5,362 nucleotides of DNA. Origin: Actinomycetota bacterium (GTDB lineage: Bacteria > Actinomycetota > Actinomycetes > S36-B12). A model generated the notes under the pieces. That model ran no database searches and was not told where the DNA came from. It saw nothing but the letters and a program-made list of their open reading frames with translations. The stretch spans positions 1-5,362 of the forward strand of contig WLHM01000105.1 of the NCBI GenBank assembly GCA_009702725.1. The letters run 5' to 3'. The translations under genes and the position numbers were made by a program. Of this stretch, positions 1-5,060 are shown piece by piece. Numbering within the stretch: the first letter of the stretch is position 1; every line of letters starts with the position of its first letter.

Positions 1-175
1 CCCAAAAACAACCCATGGCCAAGTAGATGCGTTCGGTGCCTGCGGCCCATGGGCCAGTGAGTGAACTACCGAGAACCGCATGGGTATCGGGAACCGTGAA
101 TACGGGTTCACGGTGGCCGGGCAGAGCGTCGGAAGGGTCAACCATTCGGGACTTACTGGATCCAAAAATACTCAT
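1..175 (-). CDS. msrA: Peptide methionine-S-sulfoxide reductase MsrA, N-terminal part (cut by window edge)
   Basis: MsrA reduces methionine-S-sulfoxide, free or in proteins, back to methionine in the cytoplasm, using a nucleophilic cysteine recycled by thioredoxin. Reading leftwards from an ATG at 175-173, 58 codons are visible before the edge. An ALPGHRE segment (residues 17-23) matches the ALPGR element typical of actinobacterial MsrA N-termini, and a THAVLG segment (31-36) follows. The reading ends in AMGCFW (53-58), the MsrA active-site motif, with nucleophile Cys56 at positions 8-10. An in-frame TGA lies nine codons upstream of the ATG. A second ATG at codon 11 (145-143) is possible, but the longer start fits remembered homologues. 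No Shine-Dalgarno sequence precedes it; a TACCCT hexamer six bases upstream suggests a leaderless mRNA. The gene diverges from metB, so both concern methionine. Family assignment is secure; the C-terminal part is not in the window. Confidence 0.93.
   Translation of the reverse strand, partial: MSIFGSSKSRMVDPSDALPGHREPVFTVPDTHAVLGSSLTGPWAAGTERIYLAMGCFW
93..114. repeat. Perfect inverted repeat, 8-bp arms with 6-bp spacer
   Basis: The arms ACCGTGAA (93-100) and TTCACGGT (107-114) are exact reverse complements around TACGGG. The element lies inside the msrA coding region (codons for roughly REPVFTVP) and 80-101 bp upstream of the metB start. It could be an operator for a dimeric regulator acting on metB, or a hairpin in msrA mRNA, or chance. 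It has no T-tract, so it is not an intrinsic terminator, and it does not match the operator types I checked (GTGA-N6-TCAC for CRP, GAAC-N4-GTTC for actinobacterial LexA). Confidence 0.4.
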
Positions 176-180
176 ACGCG

Positions 181-186
181 TAGGGT
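181..186 (+). promoter_or_regulatory. Predicted -10 element of metB (leaderless)
   Basis: TAGGGT fits the actinobacterial -10 pattern TANNNT and ends seven bases before the metB ATG at 194, so the start codon would be at or very near the transcription start. The GAGG at 189-192 is only one base from the ATG, too close to act as a normal ribosome binding site, which fits leaderless translation. No TTGACA-like -35 is visible: with a 17-bp spacer the hexamer at 158-163 is GGATCC. The prediction rests on position and pattern only. Confidence 0.5.
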
Positions 187-187
187 A
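182..187 (-). promoter_or_regulatory. Predicted -10 element of msrA (leaderless)
   Basis: Read on the minus strand, TACCCT fits TANNNT and ends six bases before the msrA ATG at 175. It shares five base pairs with the metB -10 hexamer on the other strand, so the heptamer TAGGGTA serves as a -10 in both directions. No -35-like hexamer is visible at the expected distance, which lies inside the metB coding region. No Shine-Dalgarno sequence is present. Confidence 0.48.
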
Positions 188-193
188 CGAGGT

Positions 194-1372
194 ATGAGTA
201 ATTCAGGCGCGGGCAATGTCGCAACCGGCGGATTTGAGACCAGGGCGATCCATGCTGGTCAGGAGCCGGATGCCTTAACCGGAGCGGTTGTAACGCCGAT
301 CTACCAAGTTTCAACATACGCCCAGGACGGTGTTGGTGGGCTCCGCGGTGGCTATGAGTACTCGCGAAGTGGTAACCCCACGCGTGCTGCTCTCGAGGAG
401 TGCCTTGCATCTTTGGAGGCACCGGGCATTGAGAGTGCCCGTGGCCTCGCATTTGCCTCGGGCTTGGCCGCAGAAGACACCATCATTCGAACTTTGGCCC
501 GCCCCGGCAGTCATGCCGTAATACCTGATGACGCCTATGGCGGTACCTATCGGCTTTTTGCCCGCGTCGCCGGCCCGTGGGGAGTTGAGCACACTCCGGC
601 AGCGGTTACCGACCCTTCCGCCGTCGCGGCCGCGATCATTCCGGGCAAGACCGTACTCGTGTGGGTAGAAACTCCAACGAACCCATTATTAAATGTTGCT
701 GATATCGCGGCGTTAGCTGATGTCGCGCATAGTGCCGGGGCGCTACTTGTTGTCGACAACACTTTCGCCTCGCCCTATCTACAGCAGCCGCTGCTGCTTG
801 GCGCCGACATCGTCGTGCATAGCACCACGAAATATCTTGGCGGGCATAGCGACGTCATTGGGGGCGGCCTAGTAGCCGTCGACCCAGAGCTAATTGAAAA
901 ACTGAGCTACCATCAAAATGCGATGGGAGCTGTGCCAGGTCCATTTGATAGCTGGTTGGTGCTGCGTGGCATCAAAACCCTTGGCGTTCGAATGGATCGA
1001 CATTGTGCAAATGCGCGCGCGGTAGTTGAACTCCTCACCTCGCATCCGAAGGTGCTCGATGTGATGTGGCCGGGGTTACCAAACCATCCAGGTCACGAAG
1101 TTGCCCTGCGGCAAATGCGTGATTTTGGCGGCATGGTTTCTTTCCGGGTCTCCGGAGGCGAATCCGCCGCACTTGCAGTTTGTGCGAAGACCAAAGTTTT
1201 CACGCTCGGTGAATCACTAGGCGGAGTTGAGTCCCTCATTGAGCATCCTGGGCGCATGACCCACGCATCAGCAGCGGGCACGCCGCTAGAAGTGCCAGCT
1301 GATTTGATCAGGCTGTCAGTTGGAATTGAATCAATCGCGGACCTAATCGAAGACTTGGAGCAAGCGTTTTAG
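194..1372 (+). CDS. metB: Cystathionine gamma-synthase (PLP-dependent, MetB type)
   Basis: This is a cytoplasmic fold-type I PLP enzyme of the Cys/Met metabolism family. It most likely joins cysteine to an activated homoserine (O-succinyl- or O-acetyl-homoserine) to give cystathionine for methionine synthesis. From the ATG at 194 the protein is 392 aa, normal for the family. Visible motifs are YSRSGNPTR (residues 56-64; Tyr56 and Arg58 bind the cofactor phosphate), DAYGGTYR (Tyr115 stacks on PLP), VDNTF (Asp188, pyridine nitrogen), STTKYLGGHSD with Schiff-base Lys213, GESLGGVESLIEHP near 339-352, and RLSVGIE with Arg373 as likely carboxylate ligand. The frame is open back to 80, but that stretch is antisense to msrA and 392 aa matches homologues. 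Cystathionine gamma-lyase and O-acetylhomoserine sulfhydrylase relatives share these motifs. The mycobacterial-type match favours synthase, and lyase activity remains possible. The stop overlaps that of the converging sulfatase gene. Confidence 0.92.
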   Translation: MSNSGAGNVATGGFETRAIHAGQEPDALTGAVVTPIYQVSTYAQDGVGGLRGGYEYSRSGNPTRAALEECLASLEAPGIESARGLAFASGLAAEDTIIRTLARPGSHAVIPDDAYGGTYRLFARVAGPWGVEHTPAAVTDPSAVAAAIIPGKTVLVWVETPTNPLLNVADIAALADVAHSAGALLVVDNTFASPYLQQPLLLGADIVVHSTTKYLGGHSDVIGGGLVAVDPELIEKLSYHQNAMGAVPGPFDSWLVLRGIKTLGVRMDRHCANARAVVELLTSHPKVLDVMWPGLPNHPGHEVALRQMRDFGGMVSFRVSGGESAALAVCAKTKVFTLGESLGGVESLIEHPGRMTHASAAGTPLEVPADLIRLSVGIESIADLIEDLEQAF

Positions 1373-2961
1373 TTCGGCATACTGTCAGCGACTAGACAAG
1401 TAGCTCCACTGCAGGAGTGAAGTGCTTGAAGTTGCTCATGTAACTGATTCAATAAAGTCGGCGTAGTGGTGCCAGCGATGTTGTTCATTTCGTATGGATC
1501 CATCGTGCGATCAAAGAGCTCGATCCCGCCATCGGCATATTCGGTATAAAGCCACTTTTCGGTACGAAGTGCAGTGAAGCTAGGCGGACTGAAGGGCGAG
1601 TAGTCAGGGTCACTGGGCAGGGAGACACCCATGCTTTCGGAGATCACTCCGGTTCGCCAGTTTGCGGGGCGTTGTCCGGCGAAGAATGGAGTTAGGTCAC
1701 GCCCATCAGCCCACGTGGGGGATTGCGCACCGAGGATCTTTGCGAAAGTTACACCAAAATCAACAGTTGAGGTCATTGCATCAACTTTGGTGCCGGGGGG
1801 TATCCCGGTACCAATTAGCACCAGTGGAACCACTGTGTCCTCGCGATAAGCGGTGCGTTTTCCTTTAGGTAGGCGATGAACCCCGGCGTGAAAGCCGTTA
1901 TCAGAAGTGACAACTACCAGCGTGTCATCGCTATGGCCGGTAGTAGCCAAAGTTGCCAGGACCGAGTCAACAGCGTCGGCGACGGATTCAGCTGAACGTG
2001 CTCGTTGTTGCCACAGTTTATCGAATATTGCGATGCGCTTATCTGGGATGACCGGGAATTGTGAGAGCCAAGGGGCTTCGCCGATCCCAGCGACATTAAA
2101 TGATGGGGTGCGCGGCACCGCGGTGAATGGATGGTCTAAGGCATGGCGATCTGCTACCGGTGCAGGATCATGCGGGCTAAATGTTGCAAGTTCTAGGAAG
2201 AACGGGGTGGTTGCAGTAGCAATGAAATCGGTGGCCTGCTGGGTCAAAACATCAGGCAGGAAATCAGTTGCCGTTGATCCGTAGTCGCGAAGTTCGCCGT
2301 TGATATTCAGGGTGTAGTTGTAGCCGGTGTAGGCCTGCCAGGGCTTCAAGCTCTTGCGTTCGACAGTGGGTACCACCCACGTACTCCAGCCGGGCGGTAC
2401 CTCCTTGATCTTGCCGCTGGGGTACTCATTGAGGAATTTGCCAATGAGCGCTGTGGTGACCCCGGCGGACTGCAACCAAGTCGGTAGGTAGTCATTTTGC
2501 TCACCACGCGCTGCGAACGTTGGCCAGCCTCCACCACTTACTTGGCTATTTGAGACAACTAGGTGGTTGTGCACGTATTGGCTTCGCAATATTGACACTC
2601 TTGACGGGCAGCACAGCGAATCGGTAACCACGTGGTTAGTGAATGTCATGCCCCTGTCGGAGAGTGCAGCTAGGCGCGGTACTTGTTGAAATAAGGCGCT
2701 GTCAAGATCGTCGGCGAGCACGAAAACAATGTTTTTGAATGTGGGTATGGGTAAAGTTGCGGGTTCATTTGTTGCCTGCGGGGTTGGCATTTTATTTATC
2801 GTTGGTGGGGTTCCGTCAATCGCGGTCCCCGCCCCACCTGGAGCTACTGAAAGTGACTGTGTTTGCAGCATTATGAGCCCCGTTAGCCCAAGGACCCCTA
2901 AGACGGTGGCGACCGCTGCAACTATTACTGACCGATGTGGTCGACTCGACACATTGGTCAA
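1369..2961 (-). CDS. Membrane-anchored or secreted Cys-type sulfatase (alkaline-phosphatase superfamily)
   Basis: Predicted 530-aa sulfate-ester hydrolase acting outside the cytoplasmic membrane. Residues 1-10 are polar and basic, 11-32 form one hydrophobic segment (signal anchor or signal peptide), and 40-73 are a Pro/Thr/Ala-rich linker. The sulfatase fold then begins with NIVFVLADDLD (77-87; Asp84 and Asp85 as metal ligands). CCPSR at 117-121 is the CxPSR signature, where Cys117 would be oxidised to formylglycine. Further motifs are GKFLN (Lys175), SPHDP (His264), TSDNGFH (Asp354, Asn355) and KGKRTAYREDTVVPL (365-380). Cys517 and Cys522 near the C-terminus could form a disulfide. It resembles N-acetylglucosamine-6-sulfatase-like proteins, but the substrate cannot be deduced. 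The TTG start is supported by a Shine-Dalgarno at 2968-2972; a GTG three codons downstream is less well placed. It overlaps the upstream MFS gene, implying co-expression. No formylglycine-generating enzyme is encoded here. Confidence 0.9.
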   Translation of the reverse strand: MTNVSSRPHRSVIVAAVATVLGVLGLTGLIMLQTQSLSVAPGGAGTAIDGTPPTINKMPTPQATNEPATLPIPTFKNIVFVLADDLDSALFQQVPRLAALSDRGMTFTNHVVTDSLCCPSRVSILRSQYVHNHLVVSNSQVSGGGWPTFAARGEQNDYLPTWLQSAGVTTALIGKFLNEYPSGKIKEVPPGWSTWVVPTVERKSLKPWQAYTGYNYTLNINGELRDYGSTATDFLPDVLTQQATDFIATATTPFFLELATFSPHDPAPVADRHALDHPFTAVPRTPSFNVAGIGEAPWLSQFPVIPDKRIAIFDKLWQQRARSAESVADAVDSVLATLATTGHSDDTLVVVTSDNGFHAGVHRLPKGKRTAYREDTVVPLVLIGTGIPPGTKVDAMTSTVDFGVTFAKILGAQSPTWADGRDLTPFFAGQRPANWRTGVISESMGVSLPSDPDYSPFSPPSFTALRTEKWLYTEYADGGIELFDRTMDPYEMNNIAGTTTPTLLNQLHEQLQALHSCSGATCLVADSMPN

Positions 2962-4268
2962 GTTAGTTCCTTCGCTGCTGGAGTTTCGGGGGGGCGAAGA
3001 GTGAGACTACCTCGCCTATTCAAAGTCTCAGGCATGAGCCACACGAAAATAACTGCGATTAAGCTAAGACCCGCTGCAGCTGCGAAAGCCCAGTCGAAAT
3101 CGAAAAGGTCAACTAATAGTCCGGCAACAAGTGGCCCAAGAATCACGCCGAAGTCATTCATCATCTGGAAAGTTGCCACAACGATTCCGCCACGTTTACC
3201 GCCCATGATGTCACCGACAACCGCGGTTGGCGCTGAGCCCAAAAATGCGGATGCTACTCCTTGTATTGCCATCGCAAGCAGAAATAGTGCGGTACCGGCA
3301 ACCGCGGTGGTGCCCCAGCCGTTTACTGCAATATCAGTCGCGGTTAAGGCGATCATGCCGATGGTGGTGCCGATCGTTCCGTAAAGCATTGCCTTGCGCC
3401 GACCCGCAGTGTCTGACAGCCGTCCGGCGGGAAGCAGTAGCACCGCTTGGAAACCAGCTGCGACCAAGAATCCAATGCCGGTGAGCGACGCCCCTTTTTG
3501 CATGCCTTCGGTAACGAAAAGTGGCACTACCGATGAGCGCAGGCCAAGGATCAAGAATCCAGTGATCAGGTTCACCGCGAGCGCAGCTCTGTAGGCGCCA
3601 TCTTTCAGAGCCAGGCGAAGGGTTTCGAGTTTGCCGGCCTCACCGCCGGAGACCATTTCCTCGCGCTCATGTAGGCGCGAGTTGGCAAGGAAAACAAGTG
3701 CGACTATCCCGGCCACGATTAGCGTTGCGGCATAAACAAAGAATGGAGCTCGTATCGACCATGCGACAACTAATCCACCAACGGCAGGGCCTGCTACCCC
3801 ACCGAGCAGAAAGCCACCTTGGTAGGCACTAGATGCCCGACCCCGTTGTGTGTCATCAACAACGCGCAGCAGTAATGCAAGTGCGGAAACGGTGAACATC
3901 GAGGAGCCGAGGCCACCAACCCCACGTAGCACGATCAGTTGCATGTAACTCTGCGAGAAACCAGCCGCCAAACTTGAACCCGCAACTATGAATAGCCCGG
4001 TGCCAAGAACTAGTCTCTCGCCGAGTCGATCAACCAAAGTTCCGGCAACCGGTGCGGTAACAAATCTTGCGAGCGCAAAGACTGAAATCACCGCACTAGC
4101 TTGGAGCGCAGAGACATCAAAAGTGCGGGCGAAAACGGGCAATGCTGGAAGTAATATTCCGAATCCGAGTGCAACACAAAAAGCTACCGCTGAAAGGACA
4201 GCGACCTCTCGCGGCAGTCCTTTAAGCAGGGGGGTGCGGCCGACCGCTCCGCTGATTTTCTTACTCAC
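2958..4268 (-). CDS. MFS transporter, DHA1-like drug:H+ antiporter type
   Basis: A 436-aa integral inner-membrane protein with about twelve hydrophobic segments, typical for a major facilitator. Residues 20-49 form TM1 (EVAVLSAVAF to LPVF). Motif A is seen in the loop after TM2 (GTLVDRLGER, 76-85) and again in the second half (GRLSDTAGRRK, 282-292). TM5 carries the antiporter motif C pattern, GGFLLGGVAGPAVGG (151-165), pointing to proton-coupled efflux. The central loop (195-220) is charged. Substrate is unknown. The GTG at 4268-4266 is chosen because homologues begin a few residues before LPREV. The frame continues upstream to a TTG at 4337, but that adds an Arg/Cys-rich stretch unlike the family. 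No Shine-Dalgarno precedes the GTG. The stop TGA overlaps the sulfatase TTG, so the two are probably co-transcribed and translationally coupled. A role in moving the sulfatase substrate or product is only a guess from context. Confidence 0.88.
   Translation of the reverse strand: MSKKISGAVGRTPLLKGLPREVAVLSAVAFCVALGFGILLPALPVFARTFDVSALQASAVISVFALARFVTAPVAGTLVDRLGERLVLGTGLFIVAGSSLAAGFSQSYMQLIVLRGVGGLGSSMFTVSALALLLRVVDDTQRGRASSAYQGGFLLGGVAGPAVGGLVVAWSIRAPFFVYAATLIVAGIVALVFLANSRLHEREEMVSGGEAGKLETLRLALKDGAYRAALAVNLITGFLILGLRSSVVPLFVTEGMQKGASLTGIGFLVAAGFQAVLLLPAGRLSDTAGRRKAMLYGTIGTTIGMIALTATDIAVNGWGTTAVAGTALFLLAMAIQGVASAFLGSAPTAVVGDIMGGKRGGIVVATFQMMNDFGVILGPLVAGLLVDLFDFDWAFAAAAGLSLIAVIFVWLMPETLNRRGSLTLRPPETPAAKELT
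2968..2972 (-). promoter_or_regulatory. Ribosome binding site deciding the TTG start of the sulfatase
   Basis: On the minus strand AAGGA lies within the last codons of the MFS gene, six bases before the TTG at 2961-2959. This spacing favours the TTG over the GTG at 2952-2950, which would be 15 bases away. It makes initiation at the MFS stop codon (TTGA overlap) credible. Confidence 0.65.
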
Positions 4269-4459
4269 AGGGAGGTAGCGCTGCGGGCTTCTGTATAACG
4301 CAGTGCGGCAACATCGAGTCTCCCGGAGTCGGGCCAAATAGGCGATTCTGCCCGGACTGATGGACTTTCATGGTTTGAGCCTATCCTGAGGTGCGTGTCG
4401 GGAGTTGCCCTGTTAAATCGGCCCAGAAGGGGGCGCATGTTGACCAAGCCGGGCAGCAC
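4265..4459 (-). CDS. Candidate small ORF, 64 aa, upstream of and overlapping the MFS gene
   Basis: Reading from a GTG at 4459-4457, 64 codons end in a TGA at 4267-4265 that overlaps the MFS start as GTGA, a typical translational-coupling junction. This is the main reason to list it, since the MFS gene has no ribosome binding site of its own. Against it: the frame is bounded upstream by a TAG six codons before the GTG, the codons include rare AGG, AGA and ATA, no Shine-Dalgarno is evident, and the peptide (polar, no membrane segment, no known motif) is not one I recognise. An internal ATG at codon 8 could be the start. It may equally be a chance open frame. Confidence 0.2.
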   Translation of the reverse strand: MLPGLVNMRPLLGRFNRATPDTHLRIGSNHESPSVRAESPIWPDSGRLDVAALRYTEARSATSL

Positions 4460-4514
4460 GCCGTTGAAGCAGCGCTACCGAACAAGTGATGCTGGCTCAT
4501 GGCCAAGGCGCTAG
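4437..4514 (+). CDS. Candidate leader peptide or small protein, 25 aa, upstream of the HEXXH gene
   Basis: An ATG at 4437 opens 25 codons ending in TAG at 4512-4514, 18 bases before the start of the HEXXH-protein gene. The purine run AGAAGGGGG (4425-4433) sits just upstream, with AGGG five bases from the ATG, a plausible ribosome binding site. The peptide begins MLTKPGSTPLKQRY and is strongly basic, with six Lys/Arg and one Asp. It could be a regulatory leader, a tiny protein or chance. I recognise no family and it has no run of repeated codons suggesting attenuation. It overlaps the minus-strand small ORF at 4437-4459. Confidence 0.25.
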   Translation: MLTKPGSTPLKQRYRTSDAGSWPRR

Positions 4515-4520
4515 GCAAGA

Positions 4521-4526
4521 TGAGGT
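4521..4526 (+). promoter_or_regulatory. Ribosome binding site of the HEXXH-protein gene
   Basis: TGAGGT, core GAGG at 4522-4525, lies seven bases before the GTG at 4533, an ideal spacing. It fixes this GTG as the start, in agreement with homologues that begin a few residues before an RDTxRAxVYAAE stretch. Confidence 0.7.
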
Positions 4527-4532
4527 TCACCG

Positions 4533-5060
4533 GTGGCTGAACGCGACACCGCACGTGCCTTGGTTTATGCCGCTGAGAACCAATGGTCGGCAGCCTTAGA
4601 TCGAGGCGGGGTAATTGATTTCTTCGGGTCAAAATTAACTTTGCCTCAGCAAAAACAATTCGAAACTATCGAGGATATGCAAAAGTATTGCAACGGTGTC
4701 ATGGTAAATGAACACGTAATGAGTAGGTACCCGAGTGCAGGTTCGGTAGTAGTGCGAGCTCGGGCCGGTCAGCGAATGGCGCACTATGAGTCAGCGAGTA
4801 AGACAATAGCGATACCACTTTCAGGTACCGCCGGTGAGCCAAGTTGGGCCTGCCGTGAGTCGGTATTGCTGCACGAGCTGACCCACCATCTGCTTTTTTC
4901 GTCGGCCGATCCCGCAGCCATTGCTATCGCAATCCATGGCTCTGCTTTTACTACCAGCATGTGCTGGTTGGTTTGCGAAGTCTTGGGATCCGAAGCCGCG
5001 CTGGTGCTGCAGGGCGCATTTCAAGGGTCCGGAGTCATCGTGGGCGCATATGTCGATTGA
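4533..5060 (+). CDS. HEXXH-motif putative metallohydrolase, TIGR04338-like
   Basis: A 175-aa soluble protein with no signal peptide or membrane segment. HELTH at residues 114-118 (4872-4886) is a zinc-metallopeptidase HEXXH motif: His114 and His118 as metal ligands, Glu115 as catalytic base. HGSAF at 135-139 resembles the HGxxF element after the motif in SprT-like and related families, making His135 a likely third ligand. The N-terminal pattern RDTARALVYAAE (4-15), DFFGSKLTLP (29-38) and AHYESASKTIAIP (83-95) agrees with the actinobacterial TIGR04338 family as I recall it. Its substrate and biological role are not established to my knowledge. Four cysteines (53, 107, 144, 148) include a CxxxC pair near the C-terminus, of unknown meaning. 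The GTG start has a well-spaced ribosome binding site. The last 11 bases overlap the DUF2786 gene, so the two are probably co-translated. Family call is good; peptidase activity is inferred from the motif only. Confidence 0.85.
   Translation: MAERDTARALVYAAENQWSAALDRGGVIDFFGSKLTLPQQKQFETIEDMQKYCNGVMVNEHVMSRYPSAGSVVVRARAGQRMAHYESASKTIAIPLSGTAGEPSWACRESVLLHELTHHLLFSSADPAAIAIAIHGSAFTTSMCWLVCEVLGSEAALVLQGAFQGSGVIVGAYVD

Larger units (their letters stand above)
4269..4532. other. Divergent intergenic region between MFS and HEXXH genes
   Basis: These 264 bp separate the divergent MFS and HEXXH-protein genes and must hold promoters for both. No tRNA-like T-loop, tandem repeat or strong terminator is visible. 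On the minus strand TATACA (4297-4292) is the best -10-like hexamer for the MFS gene and would give a leader of about 16 bases. At 4378-4387 the sequence AGCCTATCCT contains TATCCT on the plus strand (4382-4387) and TAGGCT on the minus strand (4383-4378), both fitting TANNNT. None has a recognisable -35. An imperfect inverted repeat pairs AGTCGGGC near 4328 with GCCCGGACT near 4350, with one bulged base. Two small ORFs, one per strand, are listed separately. Confidence 0.4.

Noticed and set aside
44..55. Perfect 12-bp palindrome GGCCCATGGGCC
   Set aside because: It lies in the msrA coding region (codons for GPWA) and has no spacer, T-tract or second copy; a GC-rich chance palindrome is the simpler reading.
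80..193. N-terminal extension of metB by 38 codons to an ATG at 80
   Set aside because: This stretch is the complement of the msrA coding region, its translation does not look like the family, and starting at 194 gives the usual length and N-terminus.
1..193. SAM or other methionine-responsive riboswitch upstream of metB
   Set aside because: Only 18 bp lie between the two divergent start codons and the preceding sequence encodes MsrA; no riboswitch core was recognised and metB looks leaderless.
1404..1417. Small hairpin CTCC/GGAG downstream of the metB stop as a terminator
   Set aside because: The stem is only 4 bp, lies inside the sulfatase coding region and has no following T-run.
1907..2284. 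125-codon open frame on the plus strand inside the sulfatase gene
   Set aside because: It is antisense to a gene with intact sulfatase motifs, its translation resembles no family, and such frames are expected opposite coding sequence.
2935..3384. 149-codon open frame on the plus strand spanning the sulfatase/MFS junction
   Set aside because: It is antisense to two well-supported genes and its low-complexity translation (rich in Pro, Ala, Thr, Lys) is the usual complement of membrane-protein codons.
4269..4337. N-terminal extension of the MFS protein to a TTG at 4337
   Set aside because: It adds 23 Arg/Cys-rich residues before the point where family members normally begin, with no ribosome binding site; the GTG at 4268 gives a normal-sized protein.
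4381..4632. 83-codon open frame on the minus strand opposite the start of the HEXXH gene
   Set aside because: A large part is antisense to the confident plus-strand gene and the translation shows no recognisable domain.
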